A stretch of 64,000 bases of DNA from Lyngbya confervoides BDU141951 (GCF_000817775.3 NZ_JTHE03000005.1:1-64000), one strand, 5' to 3'. Positions 1-9,893 are shown, counted from the stretch's first letter. Numbers and translations: made by a program. The notes: generated by a model not told the origin, from the letters alone.

Positions 1-192
1 AACGGGTTCAACTTCAACCACTCCATCGTGGACAGCCAGGGCAATGTGATCAATACCTGGGCAGATGTGCTGAACCGTGCGAACCTAGGATTCGAGGTCA
101 TGCACGAGCGCAACGCTCACAACTTCCCACTTGACCTAGCGGCTGGTGAGTCCACCCCTGTGGCTCTGACAGCTCCGGTTATTCATGGCTAG
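1..192 (+). CDS. psbA: Photosystem II D1 protein, C-terminal part (cut by window edge)
   Basis: The window opens in frame inside psbA; 63 residues and the stop are visible. D1 is the thylakoid reaction-centre subunit that binds the Mn4Ca cluster. The C-terminal ligand signature HERNAH is present, followed by FPLDLA, so by family numbering His332, Glu333, His337, Asp342 and the C-terminal carboxylate of Ala344 are all kept. The 16 residues after DLA ([16 protein letters not shown]) are the extension that CtpA normally removes. The fragment therefore looks like the tail of a functional D1, but which psbA variant (standard, low-oxygen, far-red) cannot be told because the diagnostic residues lie upstream. 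A strong terminator follows. Confidence 0.97.
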   Translation, partial: NGFNFNHSIVDSQGNVINTWADVLNRANLGFEVMHERNAHNFPLDLAAGESTPVALTAPVIHG

Positions 193-217
193 ACCCATAG
201 CCTGATCTAGAATTACG

Positions 218-253
218 AAAAAGCGCCGAGTCCTTGCAGACTCGGCGCTTTTT
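218..253 (+). terminator. Rho-independent terminator of psbA
   Basis: A perfect 15-bp inverted repeat (218-232 against 239-253) with a 6-nt loop CTTGCA. The left arm begins with five A and the right arm ends with five T, so it is symmetric and could work on both strands. It lies 26 bp after the psbA stop. Confidence 0.93.
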
Positions 254-422
254 CGCTTGGGGTTTGGAGCAATAAATTTCTCCGAGGTTTAACCCTGACA
301 GATGAGCCAGGGCTTGTTTCTATAAAAGGATAAAGATAAGTTGTAAAGCTTTTACAATTGTGAACATAGCGGATTTTTGGAAGGCCTTTTGTATTCCTAG
401 CTACTGACGAGGAGGAAAATTC

Positions 423-956
423 TTAGACGCCCAAATCGCGCATGGCCAGACGAATTTGCTCCATTCGCCGTCGGTTTAACCCTAAATCAGATTCTCCGAG
501 TCGTGAGGCAGATCGGAGATGGATGAGGTTTTCATTGTCTGGAAAATAAAATTCGCCGTCGTCCACAAAGCCCATGAGGGCAGTGGTAAATTCAACGCGA
601 ACATAGCGATCGCCCTGTTCAATAATGCGGGTTCGCGGAACCACCGAGAGCACATCCAATAGGACAGATTTTGCCGCTTGGTTATCGCCCTGGTAGGCAA
701 TTGGCTCAATATAGTGCTCCGGATCCCGGCTCTGACTCGAGATGCAGTTGGGTGAGGCTGGGCAGGGAGCTAGCTGCCCGTGATCAACGCCAAGATTCGT
801 CGGAGAATCTCCTGCAAACAGGCCCTGTAAGCCAGGTAGCGCCATCGGGATTGACGGATGATCAGCGGGAAAGGCATGGGCCGGTGACGGGTTGACCCAG
901 AGAATCCCCAGGGTGCACAGAGCCGAGATCAGAAGGCAAAAACAGCGTTGAAGCAT
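423..956 (-). CDS. DUF1499 family protein with signal peptide
   Basis: About 177 residues. The first 28 residues form a signal peptide with a hydrophobic core and an AHA cleavage site, so the mature protein is exported to the periplasm or thylakoid lumen. The rest carries the DUF1499 signature: a CPASPNCISS motif near residue 70, then YVRVEF, FVDDGEFYF and a C-terminal SDLGLNRRRMEQIR. Molecular function of the family is unknown. ATG at 956 was chosen over a GTG two codons upstream (962). It is convergent with psbA and probably monocistronic. A GC-rich stem-loop region lies upstream at 1040-1077. Confidence 0.88.
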   Translation of the reverse strand: MLQRCFCLLISALCTLGILWVNPSPAHAFPADHPSIPMALPGLQGLFAGDSPTNLGVDHGQLAPCPASPNCISSQSRDPEHYIEPIAYQGDNQAAKSVLLDVLSVVPRTRIIEQGDRYVRVEFTTALMGFVDDGEFYFPDNENLIHLRSASRLGESDLGLNRRRMEQIRLAMRDLGV

Positions 957-1039
957 AGACACAGGTTACTCAGGATGATGACCAAAAGCAGTGTAGCGAC
1001 TTCTTAGAGAGATATTCAGAAACTTGCGACCACTGAGGG

Positions 1040-1077
1040 GCTGGGGAGGACATTGAGGCCCCAGCGTTTCGTCCTCC
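1040..1077. other. Two mutually exclusive GC-rich hairpins
   Basis: GCTGGGG (1040-1046) can pair with CCCCAGC (1059-1065), while GGAGGAC (1045-1051) can pair with GTCCTCC (1071-1077). The two left arms overlap at 1045-1046, so both stems cannot form at once. It lies between two minus-strand reading frames, in the likely leader of the DUF1499 gene. The pairing is seen in the sequence; any regulatory role is inference. Confidence 0.4.
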
Positions 1078-1117
1078 AGGAATCCTCTCTGTAAAGTTTT
1101 GTATCCGAAACCCTCGG

Positions 1118-1309
1118 TCACTTTTCCGTAATTTTACGGATATCATGAAGCGATTCCTTCGCTAACGTAATACCTAAAGGGCTATACCCCCCCGCAATAG
1201 CCCGATAATGCCCTCGAAACGGCAACTTTTCACGAAAGGAAAAGGCGCAAATTAGCAATCCTGAAGCAATGAACTGTATGGATGCTGCTATTCCGAAGGG
1301 GTTTTTCAT
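1118..1309 (-). CDS. Possible small membrane protein (63 aa), unrecognised
   Basis: A 63-residue frame starting at an ATG with AGGA placed 5 nt upstream. Residues about 6-26 are hydrophobic enough for one membrane span; the tail ends in a charged segment (ESLHDIRKITEK). It is the only plausible gene in the 550-bp space between the DUF1499 gene and def. I do not recognise the family. It could be chance, because the stretch is short and an overlapping plus-strand frame (1269-1463) is also open. Confidence 0.3.
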   Translation of the reverse strand: MKNPFGIAASIQFIASGLLICAFSFREKLPFRGHYRAIAGGYSPLGITLAKESLHDIRKITEK

Positions 1310-1510
1310 AATCTTCCTAGGAAGCACAGGTCTGCCTGAGATCCTAGGGGCAGCCCTAGAGCGAAGGCTGTGGGGCTTGCCTGAGATCAGGGCCTTGATC
1401 GCTGAGATGTTATGGATCGAGGCCCGAAGATTCGGGGCTGGTGGCCCCGTGTCGAAGTGTTAAGATGAACCTATACCATGTGTTGATTCATAACGTATCC
1501 AGAGTGCCCT

Positions 1511-2080
1511 ATGCCTGCTAAAGCAGCTCCGATTGTGGTGAATAAAGAAAAGCTTGCTCACCCACCCCTTGACATTCATACCCTGGGCGATCGCGTTCTT
1601 CGGCAGGCAGCCAAGCGAGTTGCGACCGTCAACCAAGAAATCCGTGATCTAGCCAAGCACATGCTTCAGACAATGTATAGTGCCGATGGTATTGGGCTGG
1701 CTGCGCCCCAGGTGGGACTTTCTAAGCAAATGCTGGTGATCGATATTGACCCTGAGGAGGCGAGTCACGAGCCACTGGTGTTAATTAATCCAAAAATTCG
1801 CCGGTTTGGGAAGGGGCTCGCCCTGGGTCAGGAAGGCTGCTTGAGTATTCCGGGGGTCTATTTAGACGTGAAGCGTCCCGATGAGATTGAAGTGGTCTAC
1901 AAGGACGAGCAGGGACGACCGCAAAAGCTGGTGGCCGAGGGGCTGCTCTCGCGCGTCATTCAGCATGAAATCGATCACCTAGAGGGCGTGCTGTTTGTCG
2001 ATCGCGTGGAGAACGACTTTTTACTCAACGAAGAACTGGTTCGCCACGGGTTCTCGCGGCAGGCGGTTCGTCCAGTTTAG
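1511..2080 (+). CDS. def: Peptide deformylase
   Basis: A 189-residue Fe/Zn hydrolase that removes the N-formyl group from the initiator methionine of nascent proteins. All three family motifs are present in order: GIGLAAPQ (residues 60-67), EGCLS (108-112, metal ligand Cys110) and HEIDH (152-156, ligands His152 and His156, catalytic Glu153). The length and the N-terminal extension of about 20 residues fit bacterial type-1 enzymes of cyanobacteria. The dprA frame starts 14 bp after the stop, so the two genes are probably co-transcribed. Confidence 0.97.
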   Translation: MPAKAAPIVVNKEKLAHPPLDIHTLGDRVLRQAAKRVATVNQEIRDLAKHMLQTMYSADGIGLAAPQVGLSKQMLVIDIDPEEASHEPLVLINPKIRRFGKGLALGQEGCLSIPGVYLDVKRPDEIEVVYKDEQGRPQKLVAEGLLSRVIQHEIDHLEGVLFVDRVENDFLLNEELVRHGFSRQAVRPV

Positions 2081-2094
2081 GGTGCACGCAACAG

Positions 2095-3225
2095 GTGGAC
2101 CGCGAGCGGGCCTACTGTCTTGCCTGGGCGCAAGTGCCAGGGGTTGGTCCTGTGCTGCTGCGACGGATTCAGCAGACCTTTGGCACCTTGGAATCGGCCT
2201 GGGTTGCAAATCCGACCTCCCTCCAGCAGGTGTCTGGCATTGGCCCAAAGGTGCTTGCTGCCATCCAGGTCACCCGAGGCACGATCGATCCCTTTGCCTT
2301 TCTGGCGCAGCATCAGGTCCAAAATCCGCATTTTTTAACCTGGATTGAGCCGAATTATCCTCGTTTGCTCAAGGAAATTAGCGATCCACCCCTGGTCCTG
2401 TATTATCGCGGCGATCCCACGGCTGCGGAACTCCAGGGGCGATCGCCAGCGGTGGCCGTAGTGGGCACTCGCGATCCCTCCGATTACGGGAAACGGTGGA
2501 CTCATCGCCTGTGTCGGACCTTATCACGCAACGGCTTTTTAGTGGTTTCAGGGATGGCAGAAGGGATCGATACCCAGGCGCATCGCAGCTGTCTTGAAGC
2601 CAATCAGCGCACCTTTGCAGTTCTCGGAACTGGAGTGGATGTCGTCTATCCGCCTCGCAACCAGGGGCTATACGAACAGATTACCCAGCAGGGCTGCTTA
2701 CTCAGTGAATATCCAGCCGGAACTCAGCCCAATCGAGCCCACTTTCCCCGCCGGAATCGGATTATTGCCGGACTGTGCCGAGCTACCCTGGTCATGGAAG
2801 CGCCCTCCCGCTCCGGAGCATTGATTACCGCCTACCTCGCCAATGACTATGCGCGAGATGTCTATGTGCTACCAGGCAATCTCGACAATCCTCGTGCCCT
2901 AGGCTGCCTGGGACTACTCAGTCGCGGTGCTCAGGTGATTCTCAGTGAAGGGCATTTGCTGGAGATGCTGGGAACCATTCCTGCCCTCGATCCCCCCCAT
3001 CCCCCACCTGGCAAACCCGTGAATCTATCTCCCCAAGAATCTCAACTCCTCTTGACTCTCCAGCAGCTTTGTCAACGTCAAGAATCCGCCTCCGTGTCCT
3101 TTGATCTACTGGCACAGCACTGGAGCGAATCAACGGGACATCTGTCGAGCCTGCTTTTGCAATTAGAGCTCAACGGTCAGGTGAAGCAGCTTCCGGGAAT
3201 GCGCTATTCCCTGTGTAATCCCTAG
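2095..3225 (+). CDS. dprA: DNA-processing protein DprA
   Basis: A 376-residue protein that binds incoming single-stranded DNA and loads RecA during natural transformation. Residues 1-70 contain helix-hairpin-helix sequence (VPGVGPV, VSGIGPKV). The Rossmann-like DprA core follows, with GTRDPSDYG, SGMAEGIDTQAHR (around 152-164), LGTGVDVVYP and FPRRNRIIAGL. The last 70 residues look like the winged-helix (DML1-like) domain. The start is GTG at 2095, the first in-frame start after the def stop. Neighbouring def is probably an operon partner; no other competence gene is close by. Confidence 0.94.
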   Translation: MDRERAYCLAWAQVPGVGPVLLRRIQQTFGTLESAWVANPTSLQQVSGIGPKVLAAIQVTRGTIDPFAFLAQHQVQNPHFLTWIEPNYPRLLKEISDPPLVLYYRGDPTAAELQGRSPAVAVVGTRDPSDYGKRWTHRLCRTLSRNGFLVVSGMAEGIDTQAHRSCLEANQRTFAVLGTGVDVVYPPRNQGLYEQITQQGCLLSEYPAGTQPNRAHFPRRNRIIAGLCRATLVMEAPSRSGALITAYLANDYARDVYVLPGNLDNPRALGCLGLLSRGAQVILSEGHLLEMLGTIPALDPPHPPPGKPVNLSPQESQLLLTLQQLCQRQESASVSFDLLAQHWSESTGHLSSLLLQLELNGQVKQLPGMRYSLCNP

Positions 3226-3357
3226 TATGCCTTGCCTTCAGCCTCTGCCCCTCTATGTGGCCTTCAATGTACGGTTCTCCACTCAAGATTGTGTGTTTAC
3301 TGAGTTAAGATAGACTTCGATCTGTTTGACTGCTTTGACTGGGGTTCATTGACACCT

Positions 3358-4083
3358 ATGACACACCGTTCTGCGGCGATCCAGACTGCCCTGAATCTGG
3401 AAGCGCTCAACCAACAATTCGCCAATGCTCATCCTAAATCAATTTTGCTCTGGTCTCTTGAAACGGTGCCCGAGGGCTTAATTCAGAGCACTGCCTTTGG
3501 CCCCAGCGGCATGGTCATTCTGGATTTGCTCTATCGAGATCTCGACCCGCGCCCGCCAGTCCCGATTTTATTCTTGGATACCCTGCACCATTTTCCCGAA
3601 ACCCTCGCCTTAGTGCATCGTACGCAACGAGACTACCGGTTGCATCTTGAGGTCTATCGCCCCCAAGGCTTGACCACACGAGAGGCCTTTGCCCAGCGTT
3701 ACGGCGATGATCTCTGGGAAAAAGATGTTGATTACTTTCATCAGCTGACGAAGGTGGCGCCGTTACAGCTTGCCCTGCAAGAGCTGGGTGTAAAGTCCTG
3801 GATTACGGGACGCCGGCGAGATCAGTCCATTTCCCGACAACAGCTTCCGATTTTTGAATGGGATGATCAGGGGCGGTTGAAGATTAATCCTCTCGCTCAC
3901 TGGACCCATCGCGAGGTTTGGAAATATATTATGGAAAATAAAGTGCCCTACAATCATCTCCATGACCAAGGATACGGCAGTATCGGGGATGAACCCCTGA
4001 CCACCCCACTGCAAGAGGGAGAGCATGAGCGAGAGGGTCGCTGGCGCGGGACGGCGAAAACCGAGTGTGGCATTCATCGCTAG
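3358..4083 (+). CDS. cysH: Phosphoadenylyl-sulfate (PAPS) reductase
   Basis: A 241-residue CysH-family enzyme that reduces activated sulfate to sulfite with thioredoxin. The PP-loop-type N-terminus and the substrate loop (TGRRRDQS) are present. The single cysteine is in the C-terminal ECGIH motif (Cys237), the nucleophile that forms the S-sulfo intermediate. The two extra cysteine pairs that hold a [4Fe-4S] cluster in APS reductases are absent, so PAPS rather than APS is the expected substrate. ATG at 3358 was preferred to a TTG three codons upstream. No other sulfate-assimilation gene adjoins it. Confidence 0.93.
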   Translation: MTHRSAAIQTALNLEALNQQFANAHPKSILLWSLETVPEGLIQSTAFGPSGMVILDLLYRDLDPRPPVPILFLDTLHHFPETLALVHRTQRDYRLHLEVYRPQGLTTREAFAQRYGDDLWEKDVDYFHQLTKVAPLQLALQELGVKSWITGRRRDQSISRQQLPIFEWDDQGRLKINPLAHWTHREVWKYIMENKVPYNHLHDQGYGSIGDEPLTTPLQEGEHEREGRWRGTAKTECGIHR

Positions 4084-4367
4084 CAGCCAGGTCACTGCAA
4101 TTCTCTCTCGAAGCGGGGTCACAGGAATCCAGTGACTCCTTTGCGGTTAAGGCAGGGCGTGGAACTGGGAGTGATTTTATCCCTTGAATTAGGATTAGAG
4201 CTGGAATTATTAACTTTCTTGCGCAGTGCGTTTCCCATTGAACCGATCGCGGTGAGGGAAACGTCCCGAAGCGCAAGGAGCCCTGCCGATGAAACTGTGC
4301 AAGACAGGTCTGATGGAGATGAGTTTGGAAACGATGCATTCTGAGGGGAGTCAGGCAAATCGTTAAA

Positions 4368-5246
4368 ATGACAGACCGCAAAAGACAGGGATTATTTGTG
4401 GGCCTGACGACGCTGGATCTGATCTATCATGCTCCTCGATCGCCCCAATCCAATGAAAAAATTGTTGCCACGGATTTAACCCTGGCTGCGGGTGGCCCTG
4501 CCACCAACGCAGCCATTCTATTCTCGGTGTTAGGAGGAGAGGCGAAATTACTCAGTGTCATAGGGCAGCATCCTTTAACTACGCTGATTCATCACGATTT
4601 GAATCGGTATGAGGTGACCAGCATTGACTTAAACCCTGCTACGCCAGAACCACCCTCTTGCGCTTCGATTGTCGTTTCCACCCAGGGCGATCGCGCGGTG
4701 GTGTCTCGCAATGCTCAGGGGCTGGAGGCTGACCCCTCCCAAATCCCCCCGGATCTATTAGAGGGTGTGCAAGTGGTGTTAATGGATGGCCATCAACTTC
4801 CGGTGAGCATCGCGATCGCGCAGCAGGCTGCGGATCGGGGAATTCCGACGGTTCTAGATGGCGGGAGCTGGAAAAAGGGTCTCGATCAACTCCTGCCCTG
4901 GATTTCAGAATTGATCTGCTCGGCAGATTTTCGGGCTCCCCATTGCCGCACTGAGTCTGAGACGCTGAATTATCTGCAGCAGCGCTACTCTCCTCACCTG
5001 CGCATCGCCATTACCCATGGATCGGAGCCCATTGACTGCTGGACTGAGCAGGGGAGAGGACAAATTCCTTGCCCTTCCGTTCCGTGCCTCGATACCCTGG
5101 GAGCGGGCGACTTTTTTCATGGTGCCTTTAGCTATTACTGTTTGGAAATGGGCTGGAGCGATGCCCTTGCCAAAGCTGCTGATCTGGCCAGCTTTTCCTG
5201 TGGGTTTCGAGGCACCCGTTCCTGGCTATCAAAAATCGTTTCCTAA
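4368..5246 (+). CDS. PfkB-family carbohydrate/nucleoside kinase
   Basis: A 292-residue ribokinase-superfamily kinase. The N-terminal sugar-binding signature (AAGGPATNAA, near residue 41) and the C-terminal PfkB signature 2 (DTLGAGDFFHGAF) are both clear; Asp248 in GAGD is the catalytic base. Substrate is not readable from sequence: ribose, adenosine or another sugar are all possible. It stands alone between the PAPS reductase and an unknown gene, with about 280 bp of apparently non-coding DNA before it. Confidence 0.88.
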   Translation: MTDRKRQGLFVGLTTLDLIYHAPRSPQSNEKIVATDLTLAAGGPATNAAILFSVLGGEAKLLSVIGQHPLTTLIHHDLNRYEVTSIDLNPATPEPPSCASIVVSTQGDRAVVSRNAQGLEADPSQIPPDLLEGVQVVLMDGHQLPVSIAIAQQAADRGIPTVLDGGSWKKGLDQLLPWISELICSADFRAPHCRTESETLNYLQQRYSPHLRIAITHGSEPIDCWTEQGRGQIPCPSVPCLDTLGAGDFFHGAFSYYCLEMGWSDALAKAADLASFSCGFRGTRSWLSKIVS

Positions 5247-5372
5247 ATTTTCCCCATTCTTTCAAAATAGGCAGTATTATTTTATCATTGCCTCCCCACA
5301 GGAGAAACAGTTCAGACCTTTCTCCAGAACTGGTTGAAGACCTCGCCTAACGTTTCAAAAGGGTTACCTGCT

Positions 5373-6119
5373 ATGGCTATGAAAAGTTCTAAAATTGCTG
5401 TTCCTTTGCAGCCAGACATCAAGCAAAAGCTTCGAGAATACGGCAAAAAAAATCAAATTAAAAATTTCTCTGGTGTCATTCTTGCGATCCTCAACGAGCA
5501 TTTTAGTAGTTCCAATTCTTCACCGAGTCCTTCCGTAACGGATGCCCCACCCTCAATTCCGGATGCCCCACCTCCGATTAACGAGATCATGGCAACCTTG
5601 GAAAAGCTTTCGGAACGAGTCGCCTCCTTAGAAGGGGAATTGGCAACGACTCAAGAGGCAAAGGCTCCGGCGGAATCCTCACCAAAGCCACCCGTTCGTC
5701 GCCGCCGCACTCGGGAAAAGCCTGAAACAAAGCCCACACGAACTCGGTCAGAGCCCACCAACCGTTCCAACGTCTCTGCACGTCCTGTTAATAATCGGGG
5801 CAGAGCAAGCGGATCGGTCAAGTCCAGCAGTAAATCAGCCCCGACCAAAAAGGCGCAGACTCCTGCTCCTGTTAAGCCCAAGAAGCCTAATGCCGCATCG
5901 GGACGCCCAACCCGATCCTCGCGACGAAAATCCAGTGGCGGTGAAGGAGAATGGATTTCCACCCGTGAAGCATTTAATCTGTTTGGAGGAGATTTATCCT
6001 GGAGCCGCTTTAGTAAGCTAACGCCTGAGGAATTGGAAGAACGCTTTGATCTAGAGTCCGATGTGAATCGCAAGGTACGGGGGAGTCGCTTTAATAAATG
6101 GCTGCGCCTCAAGGCCTAG
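5373..6119 (+). CDS. Unrecognised protein: RHH-like N-terminus, coiled coil, histone-like basic linker
   Basis: A 248-residue protein I cannot assign to a named family. Residues 1-45 (KIAVPLQPDIKQKLREYGKK and the following helix) look like a ribbon-helix-helix DNA-binding fold. Residues about 65-95 are a short coiled coil (EKLSERVASLEGEL). Residues 100-195 are low-complexity, rich in Lys, Arg, Ser, Thr and Pro, resembling histone-H1-like tails. The last 52 residues are a compact domain (WISTREAFNLFGGDLSW ... FNKWLRLKA). ATG at 5373 was chosen over TTG 5334 because the conserved-looking sequence begins there. A DNA-binding or nucleoid role is inference. Confidence 0.75.
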   Translation: MAMKSSKIAVPLQPDIKQKLREYGKKNQIKNFSGVILAILNEHFSSSNSSPSPSVTDAPPSIPDAPPPINEIMATLEKLSERVASLEGELATTQEAKAPAESSPKPPVRRRRTREKPETKPTRTRSEPTNRSNVSARPVNNRGRASGSVKSSSKSAPTKKAQTPAPVKPKKPNAASGRPTRSSRRKSSGGEGEWISTREAFNLFGGDLSWSRFSKLTPEELEERFDLESDVNRKVRGSRFNKWLRLKA

Positions 6120-6155
6120 CCTGGGGTCTCTGCCCTGGCGGGGGGGGGTTCCTTA

Positions 6156-6199
6156 ATACAGATCCACTAATATAGATCCACTAAATACAGATCCACTAA
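6156..6199. repeat. Three tandem copies of a 15-bp repeat
   Basis: Units ATACAGATCCACTAA (6156-6170), TATAGATCCACTAA (6171-6184, one base shorter) and ATACAGATCCACTAA (6185-6199). The third copy contains the stop codon of the minus-strand SRPBCC gene (6196-6198), so the array has formed right at its 3' end. Confidence 0.9.
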
Positions 6200-6711
6200 A
6201 AGTCTGTCGGATGCGATCGCCAATAACTTGTCCAGGATTGTCGGCCATCGGTTTCCGCAGCGCTGGCCAGGCGAGTAGCAACCTTTTCCGCAGGACCGCG
6301 CAGGAAAGACCAGACGAGCGGCGTTAGCCAGCCGCGCAGCATCACAGAGTAGGAGATGAAGGTTCCCTTCACATCGGAGCTGAGTTGATAGGTGACTCGT
6401 TCCTCCAGCCCCGGAAAGGCCAGAATTCTGATGCTGATAAATTGATTGGGATTCACCTTTTCCACAAACATGCGGCAGGGCACGGGAATCCAGCGATTCA
6501 TGGCCCGGTAAATGAGGCCTGGTTTAGCTTGTAAGCCAAAGGGAACGTCCGTTTTGACCAGTAGCGGATGCCAAGAAACATCGGTCACATCACTCAACTT
6601 TCCCCAGATGGTTTCCACTGAAGCAGCGCTAATAGCGCGATAGGTTTTGACGAGTTTCCAGCGAAGATAGGGCTGACGCCGAAAGCGCCTGAGCCAGAAC
6701 GGTAAAGACAT
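6196..6711 (-). CDS. SRPBCC (polyketide cyclase/START-like) family protein
   Basis: About 171 residues from the ATG at 6711; a longer frame to 6831 exists but its extra 40 residues look non-coding. The pattern of the SRPBCC fold is visible: an N-terminal strand and helix (SAASVETIWGKLSDVTDVSWHP), a run of strands, and a long C-terminal helix (SFLRGPAEKVATRLASAAE). Proteins of this fold bind hydrophobic ligands; the ligand here is unknown. It points away from chlL, and the 711-bp space between them holds both promoters. Confidence 0.75.
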   Translation of the reverse strand: MSLPFWLRRFRRQPYLRWKLVKTYRAISAASVETIWGKLSDVTDVSWHPLLVKTDVPFGLQAKPGLIYRAMNRWIPVPCRMFVEKVNPNQFISIRILAFPGLEERVTYQLSSDVKGTFISYSVMLRGWLTPLVWSFLRGPAEKVATRLASAAETDGRQSWTSYWRSHPTDF

Positions 6712-7422
6712 GGGATTCACTCCTGGACATCCATGGCTAGATCTATCGTAGCAGGAGGACATTCCCAGACCTGAGGAAATCTCCCAGGCTGGCTGAGAGC
6801 AAAGGGGAAACCTCAGAATCCATCGGGTCAATAAGCAGAATCACCTAAGTCTTTTTGCTGAATTCGCTCAAAATTTCCAGCTTCTGCTTTATATATATTC
6901 ACGATTGGCAAGATTCATGAATATTTACAGGGCGCCGATGCAGGTGCCCGGTTTAGGCCCTGGGTGCATGGGGCACCTTCTGCCGGAATCGGGATGGATG
7001 AAACCACCTGCGATCGCCAAATTTGCTCCAGGTCACTGCCGCCGGCCCCCGATCTAAAAATCTGAACAAGACTTCCCTGGACCCGTCGGGCTGGTCCTCA
7101 AGGCTGAAACGGGGAAGGATTGGCACCCCCTTCGAAAGGGTTCATCGGTAGGGGCTGGGCGTTGCATGGGGCTCTTGCTGACCCAGCCAGGAATTAATTT
7201 GTTTTTGTTCTAACTTAAATTAAAACAGCTAAAAAATAATTTTTTTAGATTAAAAATAGAAAAAATGCGCTCAAAAAGCCTTAAAAATTAATTTTACTCA
7301 TTTTTTTAATTTTTTACTCTGTTTTATTCCTATTGTGCTTCTGAATACCGGACAGAATCTGCACAATAATCCAGGGGTGGGGTACAAACAACCCCGCCTG
7401 AACTTATTGGAGGACGGCCCTC
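6712..7422. other. Long intergenic region upstream of chlL, with an extremely AT-rich block
   Basis: No supportable gene. The left part (6712-7190) has ordinary composition. The block 7195-7330 is almost only A and T, with A-runs and T-runs spaced along it, quite unlike its surroundings. It is followed by a dyad (7331-7368), a GGGGT/ACCCC hairpin (7379-7395) and the chlL ribosome-binding site GGAGGA (about 7409-7414). The region probably holds the chlL promoter and a long leader, but I see no clear -35/-10 pair. Confidence 0.6.
7331..7368. promoter_or_regulatory. 8-bp dyad upstream of chlL
   Basis: TATTGTGC (7331-7338) and GCACAATA (7361-7368) are perfect inverted repeats separated by 22 bp. 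Their position between the AT-rich block and the chlL ribosome-binding site suits an operator or an mRNA leader stem. The repeat is seen; the function is inferred and no known binding site is matched. Confidence 0.4.
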
Positions 7423-8283
7423 GTGAAACTTGCAGTGTACGGGAAAGGCGGCATTGGTAAATCAACGACCAGCTGTAATATTTCGGTCGCGTTGGCGGCT
7501 CGTGGCAAAAAGGTTTTGCAAATCGGGTGCGACCCGAAGCATGACAGCACCTTCACCCTCACGGGCTTTTTAATCCCCACGATTATTGATACGCTCCAAG
7601 AGCGCGATTATCACTATGAAGATATTTGGCCTGAAGACGTGATTTATAAGGGCTATGGCGGAGTGGACTGTGTGGAAGCCGGAGGTCCTCCTGCCGGAGC
7701 CGGCTGTGGGGGATATGTAGTCGGTGAAACGGTGAAGCTGTTAAAGGAGCTGAACGCCTTCGATGAATACGACGTCATTTTGTTCGACGTCCTGGGGGAT
7801 GTGGTTTGTGGGGGCTTTGCGGCTCCGCTGAACTATGCGGACTACTGCATGATTGTCACTGACAATGGCTTTGATGCCTTATTTGCGGCTAATCGGATTG
7901 CCGCCTCAGTTCGAGAGAAGTCTCGGACCCATCCCCTGCGGCTGGCTGGCCTAATCGGTAATCGCACAGCCAAGCGTGACTTAATTGACAAGTACGTGGA
8001 GGCGGTGCCGATGCCTGTGCTGGAAATTTTGCCGCTCGTGGAAGATATCCGCGTCTCTCGCGTCAAGGGCAAAACCCTATTTGAAATGACAGAGTCGGAT
8101 CCGTCGCTGGCCTACGTCTGTGACTACTATCTCAATATCGCCGATCAACTTCTGGCCCAGCCGGAGGGAGTCGTCCCCAAAGATGCCCAGGACCGTGAAC
8201 TCTTTTCGCTCCTTTCGGATTTCTATCTCAATCCTCCCACCGAGAAGGTCCAGCAGGATGAGTTTGACCTCATGATGGTTTAG
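7423..8283 (+). CDS. chlL: Light-independent protochlorophyllide reductase, iron protein ChlL
   Basis: A 286-residue nitrogenase-Fe-protein-like ATPase. As a homodimer it passes electrons to ChlN-ChlB for reduction of protochlorophyllide in the dark. The P-loop GKGGIGKST (residues 7-15) is at the N-terminus. The [4Fe-4S] ligands bridging the dimer are Cys95 (AGAGCGGY) and Cys129 (DVVCGGF). The GTG start at 7423 is fixed by a GGAGGA ribosome-binding site 8 nt upstream and by the family's N-terminus. chlN follows after 97 bp that carry a tandem repeat; chlB is not in this window. Confidence 0.98.
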   Translation: MKLAVYGKGGIGKSTTSCNISVALAARGKKVLQIGCDPKHDSTFTLTGFLIPTIIDTLQERDYHYEDIWPEDVIYKGYGGVDCVEAGGPPAGAGCGGYVVGETVKLLKELNAFDEYDVILFDVLGDVVCGGFAAPLNYADYCMIVTDNGFDALFAANRIAASVREKSRTHPLRLAGLIGNRTAKRDLIDKYVEAVPMPVLEILPLVEDIRVSRVKGKTLFEMTESDPSLAYVCDYYLNIADQLLAQPEGVVPKDAQDRELFSLLSDFYLNPPTEKVQQDEFDLMMV

Positions 8284-8292
8284 TCATGCTGG

Positions 8293-9790
<1,498 letters not shown>

Positions 9791-9817
9791 CGTGTCCTCC
9801 TGCCGCAGGGTGGGTCA

Positions 9818-9893
9818 AAGGCCTCACCCAGGGAAGCCAGCCAGAAAGCCGCCGATGGACGGGCCTGGGCTTTTGATCCCTGGGTGAGGCCTT
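9818..9893. terminator. Long stem-loop after chlN (probable bidirectional terminator)
   Basis: Perfect 17-bp inverted repeat (9818-9834 against 9877-9893) around a 42-nt GC-rich loop. It lies between the convergent chlN and glycosyltransferase genes. There is no T-run after either arm, so it may act as an mRNA 3' stabiliser or a weak terminator rather than a classical one. Confidence 0.6.

Noticed and set aside
4084-4367. Open frames on both strands between cysH and the PfkB gene
   Set aside because: Frames at 4119-4358 (-) and 4132-4344 (+) overlap each other, lack ribosome-binding sites and have no family similarity.
5651-6112. Minus-strand frame of 153 codons opposite the RHH-like protein
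   Set aside because: It mirrors the Lys/Arg-rich low-complexity stretch and is rich in Arg/Leu in the way of shadow frames; no ribosome-binding site.
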